A DNA stretch of 34,148 nucleotides from an uncultured Eubacteriales bacterium (lineage in GTDB: Bacteria > Bacillota > Clostridia > Peptostreptococcales > Anaerovoracaceae), in the NCBI GenBank assembly GCA_902786355.1, contig CADABZ010000022.1, forward strand, positions 1-34,148, written 5' to 3'. Position 1 is the first letter of the stretch. Every line of letters starts with the position of its first letter. The notes under the pieces were generated by a model. The model was not told where the DNA came from and searched no databases. It saw only the letters and a list, made by a program, of their open reading frames with translations. The translations under genes and the position numbers were made by a program. Shown here piece by piece: positions 7,152 to 13,943 of this stretch.

Positions 7152-7640
7152 TCAGCTTACCTCCCTATGTGACTCCTTCATCAGGAACCAATCGATTTCT
7201 TCTGTCTGCATGAAGTCATCGATGAACCAGTCATAGATATCTTCGCAGTACTCTTCGCATATGACAATGATGTCAAGTTCCTCTGCCGAGTGCTTCATGC
7301 CGCGCGCATAGAACATGCCCCTGAGCATGCGCAGTCCTGATTCAGGATTACCGTGTCTGATCATTCTGAGCATTTCAGTTATGGTGTCCATGCGCATGCC
7401 ATCAACAACATCTGTGAAATGATCGGCTGCTCTTTCTGCTGTGAACGAAGCAACTGTTGCCGCCAGTTCATATGCACTTTCCTCTTCTCCTTCGAAACTG
7501 CTGCAGAAATCAGGCATCTCCTCATCCGGGAGTTTTTCGTCCATGTCCGGAAAACCTGCCTCCAGTTTTTTCATGAGTTTCTTAAGCTCTCTTTTCCTTC
7601 TCCACTTGTCGATCTTCATCCTTACTGTAATCTTTTTCAT
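7152..7640 (-). CDS. Hypothetical acidic protein upstream of parA
   Basis: A 162-aa protein of unknown function. The first 30 residues are very basic (MKKITVRMKIDKWRRKRELK), the rest is strongly acidic and helical, with FTAERAADHFTDVVDGMRMD in the middle and an aromatic acidic end (EDIYDWFIDDFMQTEEIDWF). No transmembrane segment is apparent. It ends one base before the parA start, so it is co-transcribed with parAB and may be an accessory of the partition system. The ATG at 7640 has AAAGGAAA in front; an in-frame extension to 7676 lacks a site and would overlap the upstream hairpin's U-tract. Confidence 0.55.
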   Translation of the reverse strand: MKKITVRMKIDKWRRKRELKKLMKKLEAGFPDMDEKLPDEEMPDFCSSFEGEEESAYELAATVASFTAERAADHFTDVVDGMRMDTITEMLRMIRHGNPESGLRMLRGMFYARGMKHSAEELDIIVICEEYCEDIYDWFIDDFMQTEEIDWFLMKESHREVS

Positions 7641-7672
7641 AACGCTTTCCTTTCTCCGGATCCTGTCCGGTT

Positions 7673-7726
7673 GCATAAAAACCTGCTAACAAAATTCAAG
7701 TGGTAATTTGAATTTGCTAGCAGGTT
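7673..7726 (-). terminator. Long hairpin with U-tract in the leader of the parAB gene set
   Basis: AACCTGCTAGCAAATTCAA (7726-7708, minus strand) pairs almost perfectly with 7699-7680 (one extra A) around a 7-base loop, and TTTTTATG follows on the minus strand. The stem of about 19 bp is long for a terminator. The next gene starts only about 35 bases later, with no room for a promoter, so transcription of the parAB set must pass this hairpin. It could be an attenuator, a remnant of an attachment site, or the end of an earlier transcript. Confidence 0.5.
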
Positions 7727-7750
7727 TCTCTTCTGCAATTGCCGCACTAC

Positions 7751-7775
7751 AAAAAGGTTGGCTGCTTTGCCAACC
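7751..7775 (-). terminator. Intrinsic terminator of the IS110-family transposase gene
   Basis: GGTTGGC (7775-7769, minus strand) pairs with GCCAACC (7762-7756) around a 6-base loop and is followed by TTTTTGT. It lies 28 bases after the transposase stop codon. Confidence 0.65.
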
Positions 7776-7802
7776 TAATCGATACATACCATATTAACTC
7801 GT

Positions 7803-8938
7803 TTAACGGCTATACACCTCCATCACTCGCGCATAGTAAATCCTAAGGAACTTGTTCAGTCCCGCCATTTTCGCCACCTTCCTGGGCTTGCCCTCAGCCT
7901 CTTTTTTCAGTATGAACTGGTATACCGCTCCGTCTTCAGGCATTGGATGCGATTTCAGCGAACGCATCACTTCATAGCCTGTCTTACGTATGGCAGAAGA
8001 TCCTCGTTTGGAAATATTACGATTCGTGCTAATGAATTGTCCGGATTGGTACGGAGGTGCGTCGATCCCGGCATAGGCAATCAGCGCTTTGCTGTTATGA
8101 AATCTTCTAACATCACCTATGTCCGCTATTAGCTTTGGCGCAAGCACATCACCGACTCCGCCCATAGAACGTACCACCGTGTATTCAGGTAATGTCTTGG
8201 CGATTTCCTGCATTCGTGCTAATATCGTGTTGAGAGTTTCATCGACTCTTCTCAGGACTTCAATGGCCTGGATTACCAAGCGGCTTTATTCTGGTTCCGG
8301 TGGTATCCCTTTTTTGTTGCCCACGCAAGATAACTTTCGACAAATTGTCGCTCAGATTTCTTTCGTATGTTGTCATAATGCCAGTATTTCTCTACGAAAT
8401 CTGAAAGCTTGTCCTTACCATTATCCGAATCCCAGCTGTTGAACTCTTTTTTTATTCCAGGCATCGTATAATCCAGGATATGTGTCAGTTCCTGAAGTGA
8501 TGCTACATGGATCCGCATATAATGACGATACTGTCTGCTTAATAGTGTCAGTTCCCTGTACTTATCCTCTGATCTGTCAAAGTCCTTGAGTTCATCCCAG
8601 TTGTCCAACCCATACTTAGCTATAGTCATTGAATCTGCTTTATCGGTCTTGACTCTCCTTAGCCCCTGCACTCTGTATTGTTTCATCTGGTATGGATTGA
8701 TCACTGCTGTGAATATGCCGTTGTCTTTCAGATATGTAAGAACAGGCAAATGATACACACCTGTGGCTTCCATAACGACTTTGACTTCATCATTCATGCT
8801 TTTCATGAGTTTGACCAAGGTCTTCAGTTCAGAGTCAACATGAGTTATCTCCGTAGGACCGGCAACGATCTCACCGAAAGGCCTCATCAGGCAAATTGTG
8901 CTTTTCCCTTTAGAAACATCGATTCCAACGCTTACCAT
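7803..8938 (-). pseudogene. IS110-family DEDD transposase, frameshifted
   Basis: The N-terminal part (8938-8273) has the RuvC-like DEDD domain: Asp7 in GIDVSK, Glu57 in VMEATGVY, Asp99 and Asp102 in KTDKADSMTIAKYG. The C-terminal part (8279-7803) is the Transposase_20 domain, with SMGGVGDVLAPKLIADIGD and the catalytic serine region SKRGSSAIRKTGYE. The two halves are in different frames: the first ends NQNKAAW-stop and the second continues VIQAIEVLRRV, so family-like reading KAALVIQAIE needs one extra base near 8278. A one-base deletion is the simplest reason. A slippery AAAAAAG lies just upstream, but a -1 shift there meets TAA after seven codons, so it does not repair the frame. GGAGG precedes the ATG at 8938. 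Probably inactive unless this is a sequence error. Confidence 0.8.
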
Positions 8939-9130
8939 AACGAACCTCCTTGAATTGATTTGCAGTTGCTTCCACCCGCACTTATTACAACTCATTTTAG
9001 TCCGTTACACGGGAGCCTTTCCCAACCTGCTTAAACGAGCTCATATAACAAGGGGATGGCTGACAGTTTTTATGACGGATGCTGTGATCCAAAAACTCAC
9101 GTCGCCAGACCAACTGTATCCCTTATTATA
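8939..9130 (-). ncRNA. Candidate bridge RNA region of the IS110-family element
   Basis: IS110-family elements are known to encode a structured RNA (bridge RNA or seekRNA) in the non-coding end flanking the transposase; in the IS110 group it is upstream of the gene. Here the interval upstream of the transposase (minus strand from about 9130 to 8939) has no supported gene and would be the place. I did not establish a specific fold or the guide loops by eye, so the call is by position only. Confidence 0.3.
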
Positions 9131-9245
9131 TAAAACAAGTGCAGCTGCAGAGATTACTCTCTGTCAACTACACTTTTATGGTACTAAAGCTCCGCACTGT
9201 GTGCAGAGCCATCTTGATGAGTTATGTATGTTACTGATCCGCCTG

Positions 9246-9389
9246 TCAGTCTATGAACCGGATAAGCAGATCATCAACAGCATCAGTATATCTTCCTTCA
9301 GCAATAAGCTGGTTCTTGAGTTCGACGAGCGCCAGAACGATGATTCTGACCTCATCATGAGTAAACTTATATTTCGGGTTGAACATCAT
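9246..9389 (-). CDS. Small 47-aa protein at the element's right end
   Basis: A short frame MMFNPKYKFTHDEVRIIVLA... ending DAVDDLLIRFID. It has AGAGGTGAGG directly before the double ATG and a perfect TATAAT (9415-9410 on the minus strand) about 20 bases upstream. It is predicted as two helices, LALVELKNQLIAEGRY and DAVDDLLIRF. Similar tiny proteins with a K-N-Q-L-I-x-E-G-R-Y-T-D-A-V-D pattern occur near the start of Clostridia mobile elements, as far as I recall, but no function is known. It would be the first gene of the element's leftward set before the IS110 insertion. Confidence 0.6.
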   Translation of the reverse strand: MMFNPKYKFTHDEVRIIVLALVELKNQLIAEGRYTDAVDDLLIRFID

Positions 9390-9409
9390 CCTCACCTCTT
9401 TCCTGAAGC

Positions 9410-9436
9410 ATTATAGTTTATAACGTTTATTACGAC
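9410..9436 (-). promoter_or_regulatory. Putative promoter and operator of the 47-aa gene
   Basis: TATAAT is perfect at 9415-9410 (minus strand); the -35 region 17 bases upstream (TAGTCG) is weak. TATAGT and ACTATA form an inverted pair across 9412-9436, which could be a repressor site. Position, 20 bases before the start codon, fits. Confidence 0.4.
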
Positions 9437-9483
9437 TATACTGTATATCAGGTATTTGTAAGACGCAATTATGCGACATCAGC

Positions 9484-9543
9484 TTATAACCGAAGAGGAT
9501 TCGACCCTAAAAATTTAACCGATTTTAATCGATATTTAACCGA
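9484..9543. repeat. Phased short direct repeats TTTAAYCGA
   Basis: Three copies, TTTAACCGA (9514), TTTAATCGA (9524) and TTTAACCGA (9535), start 10 and 11 bases apart, one helical turn, so they lie on one face of the DNA. A fourth related copy, TATAACCGA, is at 9485-9493. They lie in the non-coding interval between the 47-aa gene and the tRNA terminator. Regular phased sites like these bind integrases (arm sites), excisionases or repressors; which protein is unknown. Apart from these and the promoter, I see nothing else in 9437-9641. Confidence 0.6.
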
Positions 9544-9641
9544 AAATAATAGCTAATGCGAATATTTCGACACTACACGATGAACGATAAAAGACAATGT
9601 CAGGCAAATCTTGACAGCCGGAAAGTACTGAAATTCCAACG

Positions 9642-9671
9642 AAAAATCCCCCAGGTCCTTGAGCCTGAGGG
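9642..9671 (-). terminator. Terminator downstream of tRNA-Thr
   Basis: CCCTCAGG (9671-9664) pairs with CCTGGGGG (9655-9648) on the minus strand with one mismatch and is followed by TTTTT. It begins seven bases after the encoded CCA of the tRNA. Confidence 0.75.
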
Positions 9672-9677
9672 AGTCTG

Positions 9678-9752
9678 TGGAGCTGATAGTGGGAGTCGAA
9701 CCCACAACCTTCTCGTTACGAATGAGATGCTCTGCCATTAAGCTATATCAGC
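9678..9752 (-). tRNA. tRNA-Thr (anticodon CGU, reads ACG)
   Basis: A full cloverleaf on the minus strand: acceptor GCTGATA/TATCAGC (7 bp), D arm GCTTAATGGCAGAGC, anticodon loop TTCGTAA with anticodon CGT, T arm GTGGG-TTCGACT-CCCAC, discriminator T and an encoded CCA. The anticodon stem TCTCA/CGAGA has one A-C mismatch at the loop-proximal pair (31-39) and the D stem a G-T pair, small departures from a perfect form. The 3' end points toward the mobile element, as expected if the element is integrated at the tRNA 3' end. Confidence 0.88.
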
Positions 9753-9771
9753 ATATTAAATCTTCAGCTGT

Positions 9772-9795
9772 GGATGAGACGCTCTGCCATTAAGC
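9772..9795 (-). pseudogene. Partial copy of the tRNA-Thr gene (D arm and start of anticodon arm)
   Basis: GCTTAATGGCAGAGCGTCTC (minus strand from 9795) repeats the tRNA-Thr D arm and 5' anticodon stem with one change. A second exact 11-base match to the tRNA start, TATATCAGCAT on the plus strand, occurs at 9873-9883 as well as at 9744-9754. The pieces are separated by hairpin-rich DNA, as if a duplicated tRNA gene had been broken by an insertion. No anticodon loop or T arm remains. Confidence 0.6.
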
Positions 9796-9912
9796 ATCTA
9801 TCGGAGGAGCACAGCCGACGTAGATCAAGGTTTCCGACCTTACGGCAACGCCGTATGATCCGGAGGAAACCTTATATCAGCATAGAGCGCTCTGTTAGTT
9901 TAACAGAGCGCT
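9796..9912. repeat. Chain of three hairpins upstream of tRNA-Thr
   Basis: Three successive inverted repeats: ATCTA/TAGAT (9796-9800, 9820-9824) enclosing TCGG/CCGA; AAGGTTTCC/GGAAACCTT (9827-9835, 9865-9873) enclosing TACGGC/GCCGTA (9841-9846, 9850-9855); and a perfect 12-bp AGCGCTCTGTTA/TAACAGAGCGCT (9886-9897, 9901-9912) with a GTT loop. None has a U-tract. The last may end or stabilise the transcript of the 49-aa gene; the others could be a structured RNA or a small mobile repeat. Confidence 0.6.
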
Positions 9913-9921
9913 GCGGATAAT

Positions 9922-10071
9922 TCAATCGTTTTCTTCTGACTTTGCTGCTTCCTCGGATACTGTCTGGACGATCTTGGCCACGAGGAGTGCTGCGTTCAGA
10001 AAAGCTACTACTACTGTCAGGCCGGCTGATGCATCTGCCGCCTTTTTCATAAGTTTCTTATAATCGATCAT
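9922..10071 (-). CDS. Small 49-aa membrane peptide
   Basis: A short frame MIDYKKLMKKAADASAGLTV followed by VVAFLNAALLVAKIV, a single hydrophobic segment (about 18-35), and an acidic tail SEEAAKSEEND. AAAGGAG lies 8 bases before the ATG. It lies 23 bases after the DUF1846 gene in the same direction and is followed by the 12-bp hairpin at 9886-9912. No family recognised. The length, site and clear basic-hydrophobic-acidic layout suggest a real small inner-membrane protein. Confidence 0.55.
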   Translation of the reverse strand: MIDYKKLMKKAADASAGLTVVVAFLNAALLVAKIVQTVSEEAAKSEEND

Positions 10072-10094
10072 CTTGGCTTCTCCTTTCTCACGCT

Positions 10095-11606
10095 CTACTT
10101 GGAGTAAAGATTATTGTTCGAAAACTCCGGATTGGAAGTTATATCGATTCCGAGTGACTTGAGCGCCTGCTCGTCTTTATCTGAAAGTATGGCGGTGCAG
10201 TGAGCTATGCATCCGTTCAGGTGAGGGATCTCTCTGAGAGCCAGCTCTGCAAACGGATTGGTAAGCTTGGTCAGCGTCAGCGCCATGATGACCTCTTCAA
10301 GGTTGAGGCTGGACTTGTCGTGGAAAACTCCGACCTTGGTGTTCGTCATGCTCTCGAAGATCGTCGGAGAAATGATCAGCATGTCATCCTTGATGCCGGC
10401 AAGTCTCTTGATCGCATTGAGGACCATCGCTGCTGTCGCAACCATCCTTCTGGAAGATCTGCCTGTGACGATGCTGCCGTCAGGAAGCTGTATCGCAGAT
10501 ACTACGACATTCTCGTATCTTTCCGCATCCTGCGATTTCTTGACCTCTGCATATTCTTCAGCCGCTGAAACGACTGGTCTGTCATATCTTGTAGCTCCTA
10601 CTTCCTCCATCAGGAGCTTGGTCCTCTCGAGGGTCGAAGCGTCTATGTTTCCTTTTCTGTATGAACACTCTGCGATCAGGTATCTTCTGACGATCTCCTG
10701 TTTTGCAGCTTCTCTGCAGACCTCATCATCGACGATAGCGAAGCCGCATCTGTTGACTCCCATATCTGTAGGTGACTTGTATCCGTCATCTGATCCTGTG
10801 ATAGCGTGGAGTATTCTCCTGAGTACAGGAAAAGCATCGACATCCCTGTTATAGTTCACCGCCGTCTCGCCGTATGCTTCGAGGTGAAACGGATCGATCA
10901 TGTTGAAATCCTTGAGGTCCGCAGTCGCTGCCTCATAAGCAATGTTGACAGGATGCTTGAGCGGGAGATTCCAGATCGGGAAGGTCTCGAACTTGGCATA
11001 TCTGGCTTTGCGGCCCCTGCTGTACTCATGATATACCTGCGAAAGTGAAGTCGCCAGTTTTCCGGAGCCTCCGCCCGGTCCTGTAACGACGATAAGAGGC
11101 TTCTCTACCTCTATATATGGATTAGCACCGTAGCCTTCCTCGGATACGATCGTGTCGACATCTGTCGGATAGCCCTTGGTGAACATATGCTTATATGTAC
11201 GGATGCCCCTTCTCTCGAGTTTTGCTATGAACTGATTGACCGAAGGTGCATCTTCATATCTTGTGACTACAACGGAGTTGACAGAAAGATCGTAGCTTCT
11301 GAACTCATCAATGAGCCTCATGACCTCAAGGTCATAGGTAATTCCGAAGTCCTGACGAGTCTTGCTCTTGATGATATCTCCTGCGTAGATGCAGATGATG
11401 ATCTCAGCTTTATCACTCATCTTCTGAAGCAGCTTGATTTTGGCATTTTCGTCAAAACCAGGGAGAACTCTCATGGCGTGCTTGTCCTCTACGAGCTTGC
11501 CTCCGAATTCGAGATAAAGCCTGCCTTCTCCGCTGTTGATCCTCTCGAGGATATATTTTGACTGTTCTTCGATATACCTTTCAGCGCTGAATCCGATCTT
11601 GTTCAT
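10095..11606 (-). CDS. DUF1846 family protein
   Basis: A 503-aa protein, the full length of the DUF1846 family of Firmicutes, with the family's P-loop-like GPGGGSGKLATSLSQVYHE (near 175-193) and the following KFETFPIWNLPLKHPVN segment. The middle carries NYNRDVDAFPVLRRI. Structures of this family show a nucleotide-type fold, but no reaction is established to my knowledge. Soluble, cytoplasmic; no signal or membrane segment. AAGGAAAGGG lies before the ATG. Next to the DUF1934 gene on the same strand with a 63-base gap; no terminator visible between. Confidence 0.85.
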   Translation of the reverse strand: MNKIGFSAERYIEEQSKYILERINSGEGRLYLEFGGKLVEDKHAMRVLPGFDENAKIKLLQKMSDKAEIIICIYAGDIIKSKTRQDFGITYDLEVMRLIDEFRSYDLSVNSVVVTRYEDAPSVNQFIAKLERRGIRTYKHMFTKGYPTDVDTIVSEEGYGANPYIEVEKPLIVVTGPGGGSGKLATSLSQVYHEYSRGRKARYAKFETFPIWNLPLKHPVNIAYEAATADLKDFNMIDPFHLEAYGETAVNYNRDVDAFPVLRRILHAITGSDDGYKSPTDMGVNRCGFAIVDDEVCREAAKQEIVRRYLIAECSYRKGNIDASTLERTKLLMEEVGATRYDRPVVSAAEEYAEVKKSQDAERYENVVVSAIQLPDGSIVTGRSSRRMVATAAMVLNAIKRLAGIKDDMLIISPTIFESMTNTKVGVFHDKSSLNLEEVIMALTLTKLTNPFAELALREIPHLNGCIAHCTAILSDKDEQALKSLGIDITSNPEFSNNNLYSK

Positions 11607-11669
11607 ATGTCCCTTTCCTTACCGGTTGATTTTGGTTACACATCCCGCAGAGGATGTATCTGAATATGC

Positions 11670-12152
11670 TCAGGATGGCATTACCTCTATCTCAAGGATA
11701 TTCCGCCTTGAAAAATACTGGTCAAATCTGATCCTGTAGTCGACAGAAATCTTTCCGTACCCTTCTTCGTCCAGGTCTTCGTCAAGACTGTTAGTATACA
11801 CTTCCAGACTGACAGTCGACATCATCGGTATCTGATACCTCGTTATGTTGAGTATTCCTGGTTCAAGCGTCATGTCCATCCCATCGTCGTCATCACCGGT
11901 TCCGTAACGCCTGATGCGTATAGTCCCGTCACTGAGTTTGACGACCGTATGTGTGTTGACAAGGCCCGCCTCTTCCGTCTCCACATAGCTGATGTACCTT
12001 GCGTCATTCTTATGGTACATAGTGCCTTCAGTCCGGATCTCCAGAGAATCTTCTTTTTCGAGCTCGCGAAGGAAAGCCTCTCCTTTTGGCTTGAGATTCT
12101 CCGAGTACTGCGTGCTTGTTATTCTGAGATTGACATTCTTTTTGTTGTTCAT
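11670..12152 (-). CDS. DUF1934 family beta-barrel protein
   Basis: A 160-aa protein of the DUF1934 family, small calycin-like beta-barrels common in Firmicutes. Family signs are the alternating strands LEIRTEGTMYHKNDARYISYVE, a central GTIRIRRYG and the C-terminal strand pair YGKISVDYRI followed by RFDQYFSRRNILEIEV. Function unknown; the fold suggests binding of a small hydrophobic ligand. It starts with AAAGGAG 4 bases before the ATG and is divergent from the HtrA-like gene, sharing an AT-rich intergenic region of about 190 bases (12153-12343) with A/T-rich -10-like boxes on both strands but no certain promoter. Confidence 0.8.
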   Translation of the reverse strand: MNNKKNVNLRITSTQYSENLKPKGEAFLRELEKEDSLEIRTEGTMYHKNDARYISYVETEEAGLVNTHTVVKLSDGTIRIRRYGTGDDDDGMDMTLEPGILNITRYQIPMMSTVSLEVYTNSLDEDLDEEGYGKISVDYRIRFDQYFSRRNILEIEVMPS

Positions 12153-12343
12153 AACTCCTTTATTTTATACTTTTAACACGAATGACACAATACTGACATA
12201 TTTCAAAACTATCATAATTCGTGTACAATATTTAGGATGATTCTTCAATACCAGAGGTATTGACAAGTATTTATAGTACATTTAAACCTCGAATGCTATT
12301 ATGCATCCGAGCAGATCATTTGCATAACAGGTGGTGGACAAAA

Positions 12344-13831
12344 ATGGATGAAAAAGACAGAAGAATAGTCACTTTCGAAAATGATGACGCAGATATCGCA
12401 TCCGAATATGAGAACATATCTCTGGATGTCGAGATCCCTGATGAAAAACCGGCTGATACTGACTCTCACGAACAGTCTGCTGACAGCAACTTTCAGGACG
12501 TCAGCGACAGCAGCGCTCCGGAGCAGATCAGCAGCAGCGAACAGGAACAAAGTGTCAGCGAACAAGAGCCTGACGTTTACAGCAATTACAGGGCAGAGCG
12601 AATGAGCCGCTATGAACCGCAGAGCGAAAACATCGGCCAGATCGAAGACCCGGCTCCGGCCAGAGAAGTCTACAGAAGCCGCGCTTCTGTCTCCCCTGTT
12701 CAGCCGGCACGTGAAAGGAAATACGTCACAAAGGGCACACTCGTGATATGCATGGTCATTACTATGTTTATCAGCTCTATACTCGGTGCTTTCCTTGGCG
12801 GTGCTCTTTCAGGCGGTTCCGGTTCATCGTCTCCTGATGACAACAGGGCTCCGCGTGAAGATTCAGAGCTTTCGCAGCTCTCGCTCAGCGATGCGACAGG
12901 CAGCAGCATGACAGTCGCAGAGGTAGTAGACAAAAACGCTGACGCTGTAGTCGAGATCCTCGTATCCGGAACGACACAGGACTATTTCGGCCAGCTTCAG
13001 GTCACTGAAGGTGCCGGCTCGGGCGTTATAGTCACTTCCAATGGTTATATAGTCACCAACTATCACGTTATCCAGGGAGCCAACAAGGTTCAGGTAACAC
13101 TCCACAACGGTGAAACTTATCCGGCAGCCATAGTCGGCGGCGTAGACGAGAATGATATAGCTGTTATCAAGATCAATGCCAATAATCTGACTGTTGCCGA
13201 GATCGGTGACAGCAGCAAGGTCAAGGTAGGTGATACAGCAGTTGCTATCGGCAACCCTCTCGGTCAGCTCGGCGGCACAGCTACCACAGGTATAATCAGT
13301 GCTCTTGACAGAACACTTACTATCGAAGGCAGAACGATGACCCTCTTGCAGACAGACGCAGCCATCAACGGCGGCAACTCCGGTGGAGGCCTCTTCAACA
13401 ACAAGGGTGAGCTGATCGGTATCGTCGACGCCAAGAGCTCCGGAGTAGGTATCGAAGGTCTTGCCTTCGCAATCCCTATCAACACCGTATCAGATATCAT
13501 CAACGATCTTATTGAAAACGGCAAGGTAACGACAAGGCCTGTAGTAGGTATCACCATCCAGGATGTATCAGAAGCCAATGCAGAGACATACAACCTTGAA
13601 GCAGCCGGAGTATACATCGCTCAGGTAACAGGCGAGAATGCACAGAATGCCGGCTTCGAGCAGGGAGACCGCATAATCTCCATCGATGGCAAAGATGTCA
13701 AAGACAGCCAGACTTTCATCGCTGAAGTGAGAAAGCACAAAGTCGGAGATACAGTCTCCATAGTCGTCAGCAGACAGGGACAGGAGATCGAGATCAAGAC
13801 AGTCCTCGAAGAGCTGACAACAACAGAATAG
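12344..13831 (+). CDS. HtrA/DegP-like membrane-anchored serine protease
   Basis: A 495-aa protein with an acidic, Ser/Gln-rich cytoplasmic N-terminus (1-125), one transmembrane segment (GTLVICMVITMFISSILGAF, about 131-155), a trypsin-like domain with the triad His241 (TNYHVI), Asp271 (DENDIAVIKI) and Ser346 (GGNSGGG), and a C-terminal PDZ domain (about 405-490, GFEQGDRIISIDGKDV). This is the layout of Firmicutes HtrA, which degrades misfolded proteins outside the membrane. All catalytic residues are present. The Met at 12344 is preferred: an in-frame extension to 12260 lacks a site and is not like the family. The ribosome-binding site is weak (GGTGG). A terminator follows at 13865. Confidence 0.88.
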   Translation: MDEKDRRIVTFENDDADIASEYENISLDVEIPDEKPADTDSHEQSADSNFQDVSDSSAPEQISSSEQEQSVSEQEPDVYSNYRAERMSRYEPQSENIGQIEDPAPAREVYRSRASVSPVQPARERKYVTKGTLVICMVITMFISSILGAFLGGALSGGSGSSSPDDNRAPREDSELSQLSLSDATGSSMTVAEVVDKNADAVVEILVSGTTQDYFGQLQVTEGAGSGVIVTSNGYIVTNYHVIQGANKVQVTLHNGETYPAAIVGGVDENDIAVIKINANNLTVAEIGDSSKVKVGDTAVAIGNPLGQLGGTATTGIISALDRTLTIEGRTMTLLQTDAAINGGNSGGGLFNNKGELIGIVDAKSSGVGIEGLAFAIPINTVSDIINDLIENGKVTTRPVVGITIQDVSEANAETYNLEAAGVYIAQVTGENAQNAGFEQGDRIISIDGKDVKDSQTFIAEVRKHKVGDTVSIVVSRQGQEIEIKTVLEELTTTE

Positions 13832-13864
13832 AGCCGTACCGGTAATATTCCTTACGGACGTCAA

Positions 13865-13896
13865 GACGGGATCCTGCAGTGCGGGATCCCGTCTTT
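13865..13896 (+). terminator. Intrinsic terminator after the HtrA-like gene
   Basis: GACGGGATCC (13865-13874) pairs with GGATCCCGTC (13884-13893), followed by TTTAT. It lies between two converging genes and may serve both, though the minus side has no U-tract. Confidence 0.75.
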
Positions 13897-13943
13897 ATGT
13901 TACATTATTTGATTCCTTCGAATGCCGTTTCTTAATCTGCGGC

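Larger units (their letters stand above)
7735..9050 (-). mobile_element. IS110-family insertion sequence (limits approximate)
   Basis: A single transposase gene of the DEDD type with about 110 bases of non-coding sequence in front and a terminator behind. IS110 elements have no obvious terminal inverted repeats or target duplications, so the ends cannot be fixed from one copy; the limits given are only a guide. It is inserted between the 47-aa gene and the rest of the element's leftward gene set, and its own terminator lies between them, so it may alter expression of the parAB set. Confidence 0.6.
90..9641. mobile_element. Part of an integrative conjugative or mobilizable element
   Basis: Genes for relaxase, mobilization accessory protein, Toprim/DUF3991 protein, ArdC-like protein, RadC-like protein, YdbC-like protein, ParA and ParB form one long minus-strand set, a combination known from Clostridia integrative elements and plasmids. 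The set ends beside the 3' end of tRNA-Thr, a usual attachment site. No integrase, type IV secretion gene or second attachment site is in the window, so the exact boundary and whether it is self-transmissible cannot be told. The right limit given is the tRNA terminator and is approximate. Confidence 0.65.

Noticed and set aside
8298-8320. Programmed -1 frameshift at AAAAAAG in the IS110-family transposase
   Set aside because: After a -1 shift the frame reaches TAA in seven codons, before the C-terminal frame becomes open, so it does not yield the full protein.
8898-9416. A 172-codon plus-strand frame spanning the IS110 upstream region
   Set aside because: It overlaps the transposase start and the 47-aa gene on the other strand, has no ribosome-binding site and no domain.
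9886-9912. The 12-bp perfect hairpin as an intrinsic terminator
   Set aside because: Neither strand has a U-tract after the stem, so it was listed as a structural repeat instead.
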